Both the position numbers and the translations under genes were made by a program. This document shows positions 27,256-35,256 of a stretch of DNA of 64,000 bases, one piece after another (the first letter of the stretch is position 1; the number at the start of each line of letters is the position of its first letter). The notes under the pieces are model-generated. The model ran no database searches. It was not told where the DNA came from and saw nothing but the letters and a program-made list of their open reading frames with translations. The stretch comes from Lachnospiraceae bacterium (GTDB lineage Bacteria; Bacillota_A; Clostridia; Lachnospirales; Lachnospiraceae): positions 3,754-67,753 of the forward strand of contig JAEEXJ010000003.1 in NCBI GenBank assembly GCA_016291475.1, in the 5' to 3' direction.

Positions 27256-28109
27256 TACAAAGAAGGCTCCTCTAAAGTAATCCTGCCCAGTTTTCCGCTC
27301 CTCAGGTCGGTAAGTATAAGATCGGCGGCTCTTTGAATATCAGGTTCTCCGCCTTTAAGCAATATTCCGTTTTTGAAAGCGGCCGCTTTAAACACTTCCT
27401 CGGGCTTCGACAGATCATCTGTCTCATATTTCTCCTTAACCCTGTCGGGATAAAGTTCGTTCATAAGAGTTACGACTTCCCCGGCAAGCTGCATGGTATT
27501 GATGACCTGATCGTTTACCGAACCAATGGCCGCCAGCTTGAATCCGACGGTTTTATCTTCGAATTTGGGCCAGAGAAGTCCGGGAGTATCGAGAAGATCT
27601 ATGCCGGCATTTGTTTTAACCCACTGATTGCTTCTGGTTACGCCGGGTTTGTTTCCGGTCTGGGTCTTGGATTTACCGATGATCGTATTTATAAGAGTGG
27701 ATTTACCCACATTTGGAATACCACACACCATGGCTCTTACAGGTCTGTTAAGAATACCGCGTTTTTTATCTCTTTCGATCTTCTCTCGGCATACACTTAA
27801 TGAAGCCTTTTTAACCAGATCGGCGGCTTTTCTTTCTTTGGCGACCAGCCGAAGCGTCTCGATGCCCTTGGATCTGAAATATTCAACCCAGGCAAGACTT
27901 TTATTTTCATCCGCCAGATCCGACTTGTTTAGGATGATAAGCCTGTACTTATCTTTAGCAAGCTCATCGATATCGGGATTTCTGCTGGATAAAGGGATCC
28001 TCGCATCTATAACCTCGATGCACAGATCTACAAGTCCCAGCTCCCCTCTGATCGCTCTTATTGATTTTGTCATGTGGCCGGGATACCAGCCGTAATCATT
28101 TCCTGCCAT
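27255..28109 (-). CDS. ylqF: Ribosome biogenesis GTPase YlqF/RbgA
   Basis: Circularly permuted GTPase required for late 50S assembly. 284 aa. The permuted order is visible: NKSD (G4) near residue 58 comes before the P-loop GIPNVGKSTLIN near 130 and DTPGLLWPKF (G3). The family N-terminal GYYPGHMTKSIRAI-type segment reads GWYPGHMTKSIRAI. The position downstream of rplS is the classic Firmicute order. Overlaps by 1 base with the downstream lepB. Confidence 0.95.
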   Translation of the reverse strand: MAGNDYGWYPGHMTKSIRAIRGELGLVDLCIEVIDARIPLSSRNPDIDELAKDKYRLIILNKSDLADENKSLAWVEYFRSKGIETLRLVAKERKAADLVKKASLSVCREKIERDKKRGILNRPVRAMVCGIPNVGKSTLINTIIGKSKTQTGNKPGVTRSNQWVKTNAGIDLLDTPGLLWPKFEDKTVGFKLAAIGSVNDQVINTMQLAGEVVTLMNELYPDRVKEKYETDDLSKPEEVFKAAAFKNGILLKGGEPDIQRAADLILTDLRSGKLGRITLEEPSL

Positions 28110-28685
28110 TTAATCTACCAGATGCATTTTCGAATCATCCTTGGAAAATGCAAGCCATACTTTTCCTTCTATGTATATATTTTCAACCGGACCGATATTT
28201 GCATTTCTTGAATCATCGGCATCATTTACCACATCACTCATCACAAAATATGTTCCCTGGGATATTGTGATCTCATTGGAAAGTAGCCCAGGAGTTGCAA
28301 TCTTGCCGGTAACAACATCCGATGGAACGTCATTTACATACAAAGTGCCGTCTGCAACATAAATACGGTCTCCCGGAACTGCCACAACCCTTTTAACGTA
28401 GTAATTGATGTTGGAATTGCCGTTGGGCAAAAAAACAATGACGTCACCGGGTTTGGGCTGAGTGAATTTATAGACCAGACTGTTTACCAGGACTTTCTGT
28501 CCGTCCACAAGCCCCGGCGACATGGAATCTCCGGATACGATAAAGCTGATACCCAGAAAATAAACCAAAACTATCGCAAGGATTACACTTATCACCACTC
28601 CGATGATCCAATGAAAAATTTCATGAACGAAATCATCGGAAACTCTTTTTCTTTTTTTATAAAAATAATATCCGTCCTGTTTCAC
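28110..28685 (-). CDS. Second type I signal peptidase, divergent box E
   Basis: 191 aa with one membrane helix (about 25-48). Ser and Lys of the dyad are kept (VSGDSMSPGLVDGQ, YYVKRVVAVPGD), but the usual GDNRxxSxDSR box reads MSDVVNDADDSRNANIG, so the Gly-Asp-Asn start is lost while DSR stays. It probably is active, perhaps with other substrate preference. The only in-frame start is GTG 28685, without a good ribosome site. Has its own likely promoter and sits just before ylqF. Confidence 0.87.
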   Translation of the reverse strand: MKQDGYYFYKKRKRVSDDFVHEIFHWIIGVVISVILAIVLVYFLGISFIVSGDSMSPGLVDGQKVLVNSLVYKFTQPKPGDVIVFLPNGNSNINYYVKRVVAVPGDRIYVADGTLYVNDVPSDVVTGKIATPGLLSNEITISQGTYFVMSDVVNDADDSRNANIGPVENIYIEGKVWLAFSKDDSKMHLVD

Positions 28686-28747
28686 TTTAAATACCGATTT
28701 TACAGACCATTCGGACTGTATTCGAAAAGATACGCAAACCTTTGGAT

Positions 28748-28753
28748 ATTATA
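28748..28753 (-). promoter_or_regulatory. Extended -10 promoter before the second signal peptidase gene
   Basis: TGC-TATAAT on the minus strand (28748-28753). The -35 at 17-base spacing is poor, but an extended -10 can compensate. It lies directly after the rplS terminator and should start the signal peptidase-ylqF-lepB-rnhB transcript. Confidence 0.55.
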
Positions 28754-28782
28754 GCATTTTTAAGGCTTTTAGACCACAAAAA

Positions 28783-28808
28783 ATAACCGGTGCATATGCA
28801 CCGGTTAT
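28783..28808 (-). terminator. Terminator after rplS
   Basis: A 26-bp perfect palindrome (ATAACCGGTGCAT / ATGCACCGGTTAT) followed on the minus strand by TTTTTTGT. It starts 16 bases after the rplS stop. Confidence 0.9.
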
Positions 28809-28824
28809 CCAAAGTTTCAAGAAA

Positions 28825-29172
28825 TTATTTAACAGCTTCCTTAACCTTTGCAGCCTTACCGACTCTGTCTCTGAGATAGTTAAGCTTAGCTCTTCTGACC
28901 TTACCTTTTCTGACGATCTCAATCTTCTCTACATTGGGAGAATGAAGGGGCCAGGTCTTCTCAACGCCTACACCGTTGGAAATCTTACGAACGGTAAAGG
29001 TCTCACGGTTAGAACCGTTCTGTCTCTTGATTACGGTTCCCTCGAAGATCTGAATTCTGGACTTCTCGCCCTCTACGATACGGTTGTGAACCTTAACGGT
29101 ATCACCTACGCTGAACTCGGGAACTTCGCTCTTAAGCTGTTCTTTTTCAATTTCCTTAATAATGTCTGACAT
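28825..29172 (-). CDS. rplS: 50S ribosomal protein L19
   Basis: 115 aa, standard length. Conserved core: [53 protein letters not shown] and the basic end [21 protein letters not shown]19 sits at the 30S-50S interface. Start ATG 29172 with AAAAGGAG. Own promoter and leader, own terminator. Confidence 0.97.
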   Translation of the reverse strand: MSDIIKEIEKEQLKSEVPEFSVGDTVKVHNRIVEGEKSRIQIFEGTVIKRQNGSNRETFTVRKISNGVGVEKTWPLHSPNVEKIEIVRKGKVRRAKLNYLRDRVGKAAKVKEAVK

Positions 29173-29245
29173 AATTTACTCCTTTTCGTAAGGATGTTCT
29201 TAATACCTCTCATGGGTAACAGAGGACCACCTTTTTAACGCAACA
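29173..29245 (-). promoter_or_regulatory. Structured rplS leader, candidate L19 autoregulatory element
   Basis: The 5' leader of rplS on the minus strand carries the hairpin CCTCT ... AGAGG (29206-29210 with 29221-29225) between purine-rich joints, just before the ribosome site. Firmicute rplS mRNAs often have an L19 leader through which the protein represses its own synthesis; membership of that family is inferred from position and fold only. Confidence 0.4.
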
Positions 29246-29250
29246 TTGGT

Positions 29251-29279
29251 AATTTAACATAATGCAATGCAAAATGCAA
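29251..29279 (-). promoter_or_regulatory. Candidate promoter for rplS
   Basis: TTGCAT (29274-29279) and TAAATT (29251-29256) with 17-base spacing on the minus strand. The TTGCAT word is repeated three times in the spacer region. Confidence 0.45.
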
Positions 29280-29298
29280 GTTTTTTCTTCTAAAGTAT

Positions 29299-30504
29299 TT
29301 ATTTTCTGAATACCTTTATCTTAACCGAGGACATGTAAAAACCCATAGCCTTGGCCATTTGAACATGTTCCTTGTCTTTTTTCTCCACAAAGACATAATA
29401 GGTCTTTCCCAAAAGAAGAGCCTTTGCCACGTTTTCCTTCAGATATTCTCCAAATTCCCCGTATTCTTTTACTCTCTGTGTCGATAAAGGAGTTCTCTCG
29501 GTAAATACCAGAAGATATCCTTCTTTATAATCCTTATCCGTGATGATATCGGGAAGGTTAAGCTGTACTACCTTATCTCCGGGCTTCGAATGGTTTTTGA
29601 TCTCATTATTGATGACACGGGATTCATAACCGTCGATCAGTATATTCTTCTTCTCAAAGCATCCCGTATAAAACGTCTTAACATCGTTATCATACAGAAG
29701 GTAATAGGAATTACCCGCAAACAGAACATCCGTATCATCAAAAGAAAGTGCCTCGGAAGCAGGGATATTCTGAACTTTGGCTTTCTTCATTTTATTAATG
29801 AGAGCAGTCTTTTCTGTATAGATCCTGAACAGGTCGGATCTGTTCCTTCTCGTTCTCTCAATGGACTTTTCAAGGCGCCAGTCCTCGATATCTTTATGAT
29901 TACCGGTTAAAAGAACCGGAGGAACTTCTTTCTCATGCCAGACCTCAGGCCTGGTATATTGAGGATATTCAAGAAGATCTCTGTAAAATGTCTCAATATC
30001 GGGGGAAGAATCATTCCCCAGCACTCCGGGAAGGAGTCTAGATACGGAGTCCATTACCATAAGCGCGGGAAGTTCACCGCCTGTAAGAATATAATCCCCT
30101 GCAGATACAAAGTCGGTAACTATCTCGTCGAGAACTCTCTCATCCACGCCTTCGTAGTGGCCACATAAGAATACAAGTTCTTCGTCGCCTGCGAATTCCT
30201 TAGCCATTCTCTGATCGAATCTTTTGCCCTGGGGAGAAAGATAGATAACCCTTCTCTTAACACCGTCTTCGGAATCGGGAACAACCGATTTAAAAGCATC
30301 ATAAACGGGCTGTGCCTGAATTACCTGACCTGCACCGCCGCCGTAGGGATAATCATCGATCTGTGCCCTGTTATTGTCCGCAAAATCTCTTATATTTACA
30401 GTCTGCAGACTTATTTTCTCATTTTTTACCGCTCTTCCGATGATACCGGTATCCATAACCGAAGTGATCATCTCAGGGAAAAGGGTCAACACTTTAAAGA
30501 TCAA
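29299..30504 (-). CDS. trmD: tRNA (guanine-37-N1)-methyltransferase with a C-terminal extension
   Basis: The first 240 residues are a complete TrmD, which methylates G37 of tRNAs to prevent frameshifts: DYPYGGGAGQVIQAQP, GHYEGVDERVLD, SAGDYILTGGELPALMVMD (knotted SAM site) and GNHKDIEDWRLEKS. Usual TrmD is about 240-250 aa; here 401. The additional 155 residues (from about 245) mix beta-type and charged segments, with GKTYYVFVEKKDKEHVQMAKAMGF near the end, and match nothing I recognise. Overlaps rimM by 4 bases. Confidence 0.95.
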   Translation of the reverse strand: MIFKVLTLFPEMITSVMDTGIIGRAVKNEKISLQTVNIRDFADNNRAQIDDYPYGGGAGQVIQAQPVYDAFKSVVPDSEDGVKRRVIYLSPQGKRFDQRMAKEFAGDEELVFLCGHYEGVDERVLDEIVTDFVSAGDYILTGGELPALMVMDSVSRLLPGVLGNDSSPDIETFYRDLLEYPQYTRPEVWHEKEVPPVLLTGNHKDIEDWRLEKSIERTRRNRSDLFRIYTEKTALINKMKKAKVQNIPASEALSFDDTDVLFAGNSYYLLYDNDVKTFYTGCFEKKNILIDGYESRVINNEIKNHSKPGDKVVQLNLPDIITDKDYKEGYLLVFTERTPLSTQRVKEYGEFGEYLKENVAKALLLGKTYYVFVEKKDKEHVQMAKAMGFYMSSVKIKVFRK

Positions 30505-31010
30505 TCCAGCAATCCCTCCAGGATATGAATCAGCATTTTGTTTTCATCCGTATCCACATTAAGGATACATTCTTTTATGGCAGGAAGCAAAAAGGAAGTC
30601 CCGTCATCTTTGGTGATCTCGTATACATCGTTGGCACCGGTCTGAAGTATATCGGTAACCTTGCCGCGGTAAACACCCGTATCATCCGTCACTTCCATTC
30701 CGATAATATCCGCAAAATAATACTCACCCTCCTCAAGAGGGGAAGCATCTTCTCTGAGAATATATATATCCTTCTGTCTGAAATTACGGATCTCTTCCGG
30801 AGTATCTATACCTTTGAATTTGAGGATCACAAGAGGAAGAGCCATACGTGCGCTTTCAACTTCATATTCTTCATAATCCTGTCCTTTTTCTATAAAGATC
30901 TTTTTGATCTTCTTAAAGATGGCGGGATCATCGGTATGAGGATATACCTTGGTATCCCCTTTTATACCGAAAGGCTGTGTGATTGTTCCTGCTCTGAGAT
31001 ATTTTTTCAT
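30501..31010 (-). CDS. rimM: 16S rRNA processing protein RimM
   Basis: Helps mature the 3' domain of the 30S subunit and binds S19. 169 aa with the N-terminal barrel (AGTITQPFGIKGDTKVYPHTD) and C-terminal PRC-like barrel (YYFADIIGMEVTDDTGVYRG ... LLPAIKECILNVD). Stop overlaps the trmD start by 4 bases; the order rpsP-khpA-rimM-trmD-rplS is conserved. Confidence 0.95.
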   Translation of the reverse strand: MKKYLRAGTITQPFGIKGDTKVYPHTDDPAIFKKIKKIFIEKGQDYEEYEVESARMALPLVILKFKGIDTPEEIRNFRQKDIYILREDASPLEEGEYYFADIIGMEVTDDTGVYRGKVTDILQTGANDVYEITKDDGTSFLLPAIKECILNVDTDENKMLIHILEGLLD

Positions 31011-31034
31011 GATATTTGAACAAATTTAAAAATA

Positions 31035-31058
31035 CGGACCACCGTGTATGGCGGTCCG
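31035..31058 (-). terminator. Terminator-like hairpin between khpA and rimM
   Basis: A 9-bp stem with one G-U pair (minus strand CGGACCGCC / GGTGGTCCG) and a 6-base loop is followed by TATTTTTAAA. It lies 9 bases after the khpA stop, so it may give partial termination inside the operon and lower rimM-trmD relative to rpsP. Confidence 0.65.
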
Positions 31059-31066
31059 TTCGATTT

Positions 31067-31297
31067 TTAGTCGGTTATTTCAACATCGGCTCTTGCATTT
31101 TCCCTTGATGCCGCTGCTTTTACTACGGAACGGATAGATTTGGCAATCCTTCCCTGCTTACCTATAACTTTTCCCATATCGGAAGAAGCTACACAAAGTT
31201 TGACAACATAATCATTGCCTTCCTTGGTTTCGGTTACGACAACCTCTTCGGGATGTTCTACGAGAGCCTTTGCAATAACTTCAACGAGTTCTTTCAT
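31067..31297 (-). CDS. khpA: KH-domain RNA-binding protein KhpA
   Basis: 76-aa single KH domain, with the GxxG loop in DMGKVIGKQGRIAKSIRSVVKAAA. KhpA (YlqC) works with KhpB in Firmicutes to bind RNA and affect cell elongation. Positioned between rpsP and rimM as in Bacillus. Start ATG 31297 has AGGAGG. Confidence 0.93.
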   Translation of the reverse strand: MKELVEVIAKALVEHPEEVVVTETKEGNDYVVKLCVASSDMGKVIGKQGRIAKSIRSVVKAAASRENARADVEITD

Positions 31298-31324
31298 AAG
31301 GCCTCCTAAGATCTGAATGCAAGA

Positions 31325-31570
31325 TTATTTAATGATGCCTGCTACCTTGAAAAGCTTTCCGACAACTTCGGTAGGCTGTGCGCCGTTTGCAATCCACTTC
31401 TTAGCTGCTTCCTCATCGATATGGAACTCGCTGGGATCCTTGGAAGGATCATAGGTTCCGATCTCATCGATAAATCTTCCGTTTCTGGGGCTTCTTGAAT
31501 CTGCAACAATGATGCGATAAAAAGGAGCCTTCTTCTCTCCGATTCTTCTAAGTCTGATCTTAACTGCCAT
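31325..31570 (-). CDS. rpsP: 30S ribosomal protein S16
   Basis: 81 aa, standard length, starting [20 protein letters not shown] with the conserved [21 protein letters not shown]. Ribosome site TTGGAGG. Follows ffh and precedes khpA, the normal Firmicute order. Confidence 0.97.
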   Translation of the reverse strand: MAVKIRLRRIGEKKAPFYRIIVADSRSPRNGRFIDEIGTYDPSKDPSEFHIDEEAAKKWIANGAQPTEVVGKLFKVAGIIK

Positions 31571-31642
31571 TTTAATATTCCTCCAAAAATTATTAACGTG
31601 TTTTTATATATGAAAACGGATCTTATTCCGGATTCAAACCTG

Positions 31643-33028
31643 TTATCTGAAAGGAAAACCGCCCTTTCTGCCGCCGGGGAATCCACCGCCCAATCCGGGG
31701 AACATTCCTCTGCCGCGCTTGCCCATACCGGACATCTGCTTCATCATCTTCTGGCTCTGTTCGAACTGCTTAATGAACCTGTTGACCTCTGCAATATCGA
31801 GACCCGCGCCCTTGGCAATCCTGAATTTTCTTCTGGGATTAAGGATCTTGGGATTCGATCTTTCTTCGGGAGTCATGGAATATATGATTGCTTCGGTTCT
31901 CTTAAGCTTGCTCTCGTCAATCGCTGCATCAAGATCTGCAGAATTCATTCCGAGTCCGGGCATCATGGACAGGATCGAAGCAAGGCCTCCCATATTTTTC
32001 ATCTGCTTCATGCTCTCAAGGTAGTCATTGAAATCAAACTTGCCTTTCTGCATGCGGTTCATCATTCCGCGGCCTTCTTCTTCGGTAGTGGTAACCGAAG
32101 CCTGAGCCTTCTCGATAAGAGTGAGGACATCACCCATTCCGAGAATTCTTGAAGCCATACGATCGGGGTAAAACTGTTCCAGGTCCGTAAGCTTTTCGCC
32201 CATTCCGACATAAAGGATGGGCTTTCCGGTAACGGCTTTGATGGAAAGTGCCGCACCGCCTCTTGTATCGCCGTCAAGTTTGGATAAGATGACGCCGTCA
32301 ATACCAATCTGTTCGTCAAAGGTCTGAGATACGGTCACAGCACTCTGACCGGTCATCGCATCAACCACGAGTATGGTCTGGAATACATTAACCTTTTCTT
32401 TGATCTCTTTAAGCTCATTCATGAGCTCTTCGTCAATATGAAGGCGACCGGCTGTATCGAGGATAACTACATTGTAGTTTTCCTTAACGGCTTTTTCATA
32501 TGCTTTTTCCGCAATCTCTGCAGGCGGAGTGTCGGTTCCCATATCGAAAACGTCTACGCCGACCTTCTGTCCGTTAACCTTTAACTGCTCAACAGCCGCA
32601 GGTCTGTATACGTCACAGGCTACAAGAAGAGGTTTCTTGCCCTTTTTAATAAACTGTCCGGCCATTTTTGCCGAAGCGGTGGTCTTACCTGCACCCTGAA
32701 GACCTGCCATCATAATGACGGTGATCTCTTTACCGGGGCGGAAAGCAACCTCCGTGGTCTCACTTCCCATAAGGGATGTAAGTTCGTCATTTACTGTCTT
32801 GATTACTGTCTGGGAAGGATTCAGTCCGTTCAGGACTTCGCTTCCGATGCACTTTTCCTCTACAGTCTTAACAAAGCTTTTTACTACTTTGAAGTTAACA
32901 TCGGCTTCAAGAAGTGCCATTTTAACTTCTTTGAGGGCTTCTTTAACGTCGTCTTCGGTAAGCTTTCCTTTACTGCGGAGGTTTTTAAATGCATTTTGCA
33001 GTTTTTCACTGAGTCCTTCGAAAGCCAT
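31643..33028 (-). CDS. ffh: Signal recognition particle protein Ffh (SRP54)
   Basis: GTPase that binds signal sequences on nascent chains with the 4.5S RNA. 461 aa. N domain, then G domain with P-loop GLQGAGKTTASAKMAGQ (near residue 107), DTAGRLHIDEEL and the SRP insertion, then the M domain with Met-rich helices (MKQMKNMGGLASILSMMPGLGM) and a Gly/Phe-rich tail GLGGGFPGGRKGGFPFR. Its receptor FtsY is encoded a few genes upstream. The ylxM stop overlaps its start. Confidence 0.97.
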   Translation of the reverse strand: MAFEGLSEKLQNAFKNLRSKGKLTEDDVKEALKEVKMALLEADVNFKVVKSFVKTVEEKCIGSEVLNGLNPSQTVIKTVNDELTSLMGSETTEVAFRPGKEITVIMMAGLQGAGKTTASAKMAGQFIKKGKKPLLVACDVYRPAAVEQLKVNGQKVGVDVFDMGTDTPPAEIAEKAYEKAVKENYNVVILDTAGRLHIDEELMNELKEIKEKVNVFQTILVVDAMTGQSAVTVSQTFDEQIGIDGVILSKLDGDTRGGAALSIKAVTGKPILYVGMGEKLTDLEQFYPDRMASRILGMGDVLTLIEKAQASVTTTEEEGRGMMNRMQKGKFDFNDYLESMKQMKNMGGLASILSMMPGLGMNSADLDAAIDESKLKRTEAIIYSMTPEERSNPKILNPRRKFRIAKGAGLDIAEVNRFIKQFEQSQKMMKQMSGMGKRGRGMFPGLGGGFPGGRKGGFPFR

Positions 33029-33366
33029 TAAAGTTCTCCGATTATGGTATCCGCAATGCGGCTTATCTGTTTGAGTTTTGTTTCATCATCGCCCTCCGAA
33101 ACGGAAAGCTTTTTGATCTGTTCAATCTCACACTTCATCTTGAGAAACCTTTCAACCAGATGAAGTTTTGATTCATATTCGTTAAGTGCTTTGTCGCAAT
33201 GTCTTAAGGCATCATGAACCGCCTGCCTTGATATCCCCTCGCTTTCCGCAATCTCCCCAAGGGACAGATCTTCGAAAAGAGAAGCTTCATAAATCTTTCT
33301 TCTGTGCTCACTCAAAAGCTCGCCGTAAAAATCATAAAGAAGTGATTGTTCAAGGATTTTATCCAT
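33028..33366 (-). CDS. ylxM: YlxM family SRP-associated DNA-binding-type protein
   Basis: 112 aa from ATG 33366, which has AAAGGAGAA in front; an earlier in-frame start lies inside the promoter. It has a sigma-region-4-like helix-turn-helix (LSLGEIAESEGISRQAVHDALRHCD) followed by a coiled tail. In Streptococcus the homologue modulates SRP activity. Immediately before ffh, as usual, with a shared base. Confidence 0.92.
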   Translation of the reverse strand: MDKILEQSLLYDFYGELLSEHRRKIYEASLFEDLSLGEIAESEGISRQAVHDALRHCDKALNEYESKLHLVERFLKMKCEIEQIKKLSVSEGDDETKLKQISRIADTIIGEL

Positions 33367-33392
33367 AATTCTCCTTTTGACACGCAAAATGT

Positions 33393-33421
33393 ATCATAGT
33401 ACAAATAAAAACAAGTGTCAA
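33393..33421 (-). promoter_or_regulatory. Strong promoter for ylxM-ffh-rpsP operon
   Basis: TTGACA (33416-33421), 17-base spacer, TATGAT (33393-33398) on the minus strand, giving a start about 20 bases before the ylxM ATG. The -35 lies inside the arm of the terminator for the upstream gene. Confidence 0.8.
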
Positions 33422-33441
33422 GCAAAATTACTTGACACTTG
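33412..33441 (-). terminator. Terminator after the 178-aa membrane protein gene
   Basis: An 11-bp perfect stem (CAAGTGTCAAG / CTTGACACTTG; arms 33412-33422 and 33431-33441), 8-base loop, followed on the minus strand by TTTTTATTTG. It overlaps the promoter of the next operon. Confidence 0.8.
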
Positions 33442-33451
33442 AAAAACTTTA

Positions 33452-33988
33452 TCATTTCTTATTTTTAGTATTACTTTTTTTCGATTTCTCCGGAGCAAGA
33501 TCTTCTTCCGGCTCCTTCTCTTTTCTGGTTTTAACCAGGAAAACGACCAAAGCAGCATTCATAAGAACAAGTGTCGCTACCGGCCATATAAAAACCGTAA
33601 TAAAAGCCAGAAGTTCAGGAACAAGATTCTTATTGAATCCGATCACCATAAGCGATGCAAAGACCAGAAGAAAAAGCATCACAAAGCAAAACACAAACGA
33701 GATAATGAAATGCATTATCACGACGCCTGCATGTCTCAAAGGATAATCCGAATATTTCAAATTCAGAAACCATTTGAAATAGTATGCCAGAAAACCGGCA
33801 TATATCAGAATTCCTCCGATGTACGAAAACCCGTTAAACTTCATATCAATGTAATTGTAATCGATCAATCCATTCGGAAGGACTTGCTTAAGACCGATAC
33901 ACTGTATAAGAGAACACAAGGCTGCAACGATCGTAAGCGCAATCGAAAATAATACATCAATACCCAGAAATTTAAGTCGCTTATTCAT
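33452..33988 (-). CDS. Uncharacterised membrane protein, 178 aa
   Basis: About four to five hydrophobic helices (near 9-33, 54-76, 88-118, 126-150), then a very charged cytoplasmic tail rich in Lys and Glu (KTRKEKEPEEDLAPEKSKKS). I do not recognise a family. It lies between ilvA and the ylxM-ffh operon and ends at a terminator, so it is the last gene of the transcript from upstream. Ribosome site is weak (GAAAG-type). Confidence 0.75.
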   Translation of the reverse strand: MNKRLKFLGIDVLFSIALTIVAALCSLIQCIGLKQVLPNGLIDYNYIDMKFNGFSYIGGILIYAGFLAYYFKWFLNLKYSDYPLRHAGVVIMHFIISFVFCFVMLFLLVFASLMVIGFNKNLVPELLAFITVFIWPVATLVLMNAALVVFLVKTRKEKEPEEDLAPEKSKKSNTKNKK

Positions 33989-34027
33989 AAGATATCTACT
34001 TTCGTGAGGATAAAACGAGGCTTTGTA

Positions 34028-35251
34028 TCAGATATTTGTCTTGACCACCTTAGGCCTGTATCCTTCTTTTTCAAGAGCTGCAATGATCTGGGCCTTATGA
34101 TCCGTTCCGAAAGCTTCAAGAGTGATCCTAAGCTCAACGGCGGCGTTTCTGTTTATCGATACAAACTGGTTATGCTCGAGTTTGATGACGTTACCGCCCT
34201 GCTCGGCAAGTATTCCCGATACTTTAGCAAGCATTCCCGGCTTATCGGGAAGCAGTACGGATACGGTAAAGATCCTGTCTCTTGCGATAAGACCGTTCTG
34301 AACTACGGAACTCATGGTGATAACATCCATATTACCGCCGGAAAGGATGGATACAACCTTCTTTCCCTCGGCCTTCAAATGCTTCAGAGCCGCCACGGTA
34401 AGAAGTCCCGAGTTTTCAACTATCATCTTATGATTCTCAACCATATCGAGGAAACATACAACAAGTTCCGAATCCTCAACTGTGATGATATCGTCAAGGT
34501 TTTCTTTAAGATAAGGGAATAGATTGGTTCCGGGAGTTTTAACCGCAGTACCGTCCGCTATTGTATTAACTCCGTCAAGGGTAACCACTTTATCGGCTTC
34601 AAAAGATGCCTTAAGACATGCAGCACCTGCAGGCTCAACTCCTATAACCTTTATCTTGGGATTAAGAAGCTTTGCCAGAGTCGAAACACCCGTAGCAAGT
34701 CCGCCGCCTCCGATAGGTACAAGGATATAATCCACAAGAGGGAGTTCCCTTACGATCTCCATGGCTATCGAACCCTGACCGGTTGCAACTCTAAGATCAT
34801 CAAAAGGATGAATGAAAGTATATCCCTTTTCCTGAGCAAGCTCGAGAGCCTTGGTACATGCCTCATCATAAACGTCACCGTACAGGATAACCTCCGCACC
34901 ATAGCTCTTGGTTCTGTTGACCTTAATAAGAGGTGTGGTAGTAGGCATTACGATAACAGCTTTAGCGCCGTAAGCCTTTGCGGCATATGCAACGCCCTGC
35001 GCGTGATTTCCCGCAGAAGCGGTAATAAGCCCCTTTGCTCTTTCTTCATCGCTGAGTGTACTGATCGTATAATAAGAACCTCTGATCTTATACGCACCGG
35101 TGACCTGCATGTTCTCGGGCTTAAGATAAACCTTATTACCGGTCTGATTAGAAAAATACTCGGAATAGATAAGCTTTGTATCTCTTGTGACTTTCGAAAC
35201 TATTTCGGAAGCTTCCTCAAATGCATCAAGGGTAAGCATTTCCTTAGACAT
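34028..35251 (-). CDS. ilvA: Threonine ammonia-lyase with ACT domain
   Basis: PLP enzyme that deaminates threonine to 2-oxobutyrate, the first step to isoleucine. 407 aa. The PLP lysine is in TGAYKIRGSYYT, the phosphate loop is SAGNHAQGVA, and PIGGGGLATG binds cofactor. The C-terminal 80 residues are an ACT-type regulatory domain (FTVSVLLPDKPGMLAKVSGIL). This short form with one ACT is typical of Clostridia. It sits oddly right after ftsY (5 bases), with a strong GGAGGAG site. Confidence 0.94.
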   Translation of the reverse strand: MSKEMLTLDAFEEASEIVSKVTRDTKLIYSEYFSNQTGNKVYLKPENMQVTGAYKIRGSYYTISTLSDEERAKGLITASAGNHAQGVAYAAKAYGAKAVIVMPTTTPLIKVNRTKSYGAEVILYGDVYDEACTKALELAQEKGYTFIHPFDDLRVATGQGSIAMEIVRELPLVDYILVPIGGGGLATGVSTLAKLLNPKIKVIGVEPAGAACLKASFEADKVVTLDGVNTIADGTAVKTPGTNLFPYLKENLDDIITVEDSELVVCFLDMVENHKMIVENSGLLTVAALKHLKAEGKKVVSILSGGNMDVITMSSVVQNGLIARDRIFTVSVLLPDKPGMLAKVSGILAEQGGNVIKLEHNQFVSINRNAAVELRITLEAFGTDHKAQIIAALEKEGYRPKVVKTNI

Positions 35252-35256
35252 TTTAT

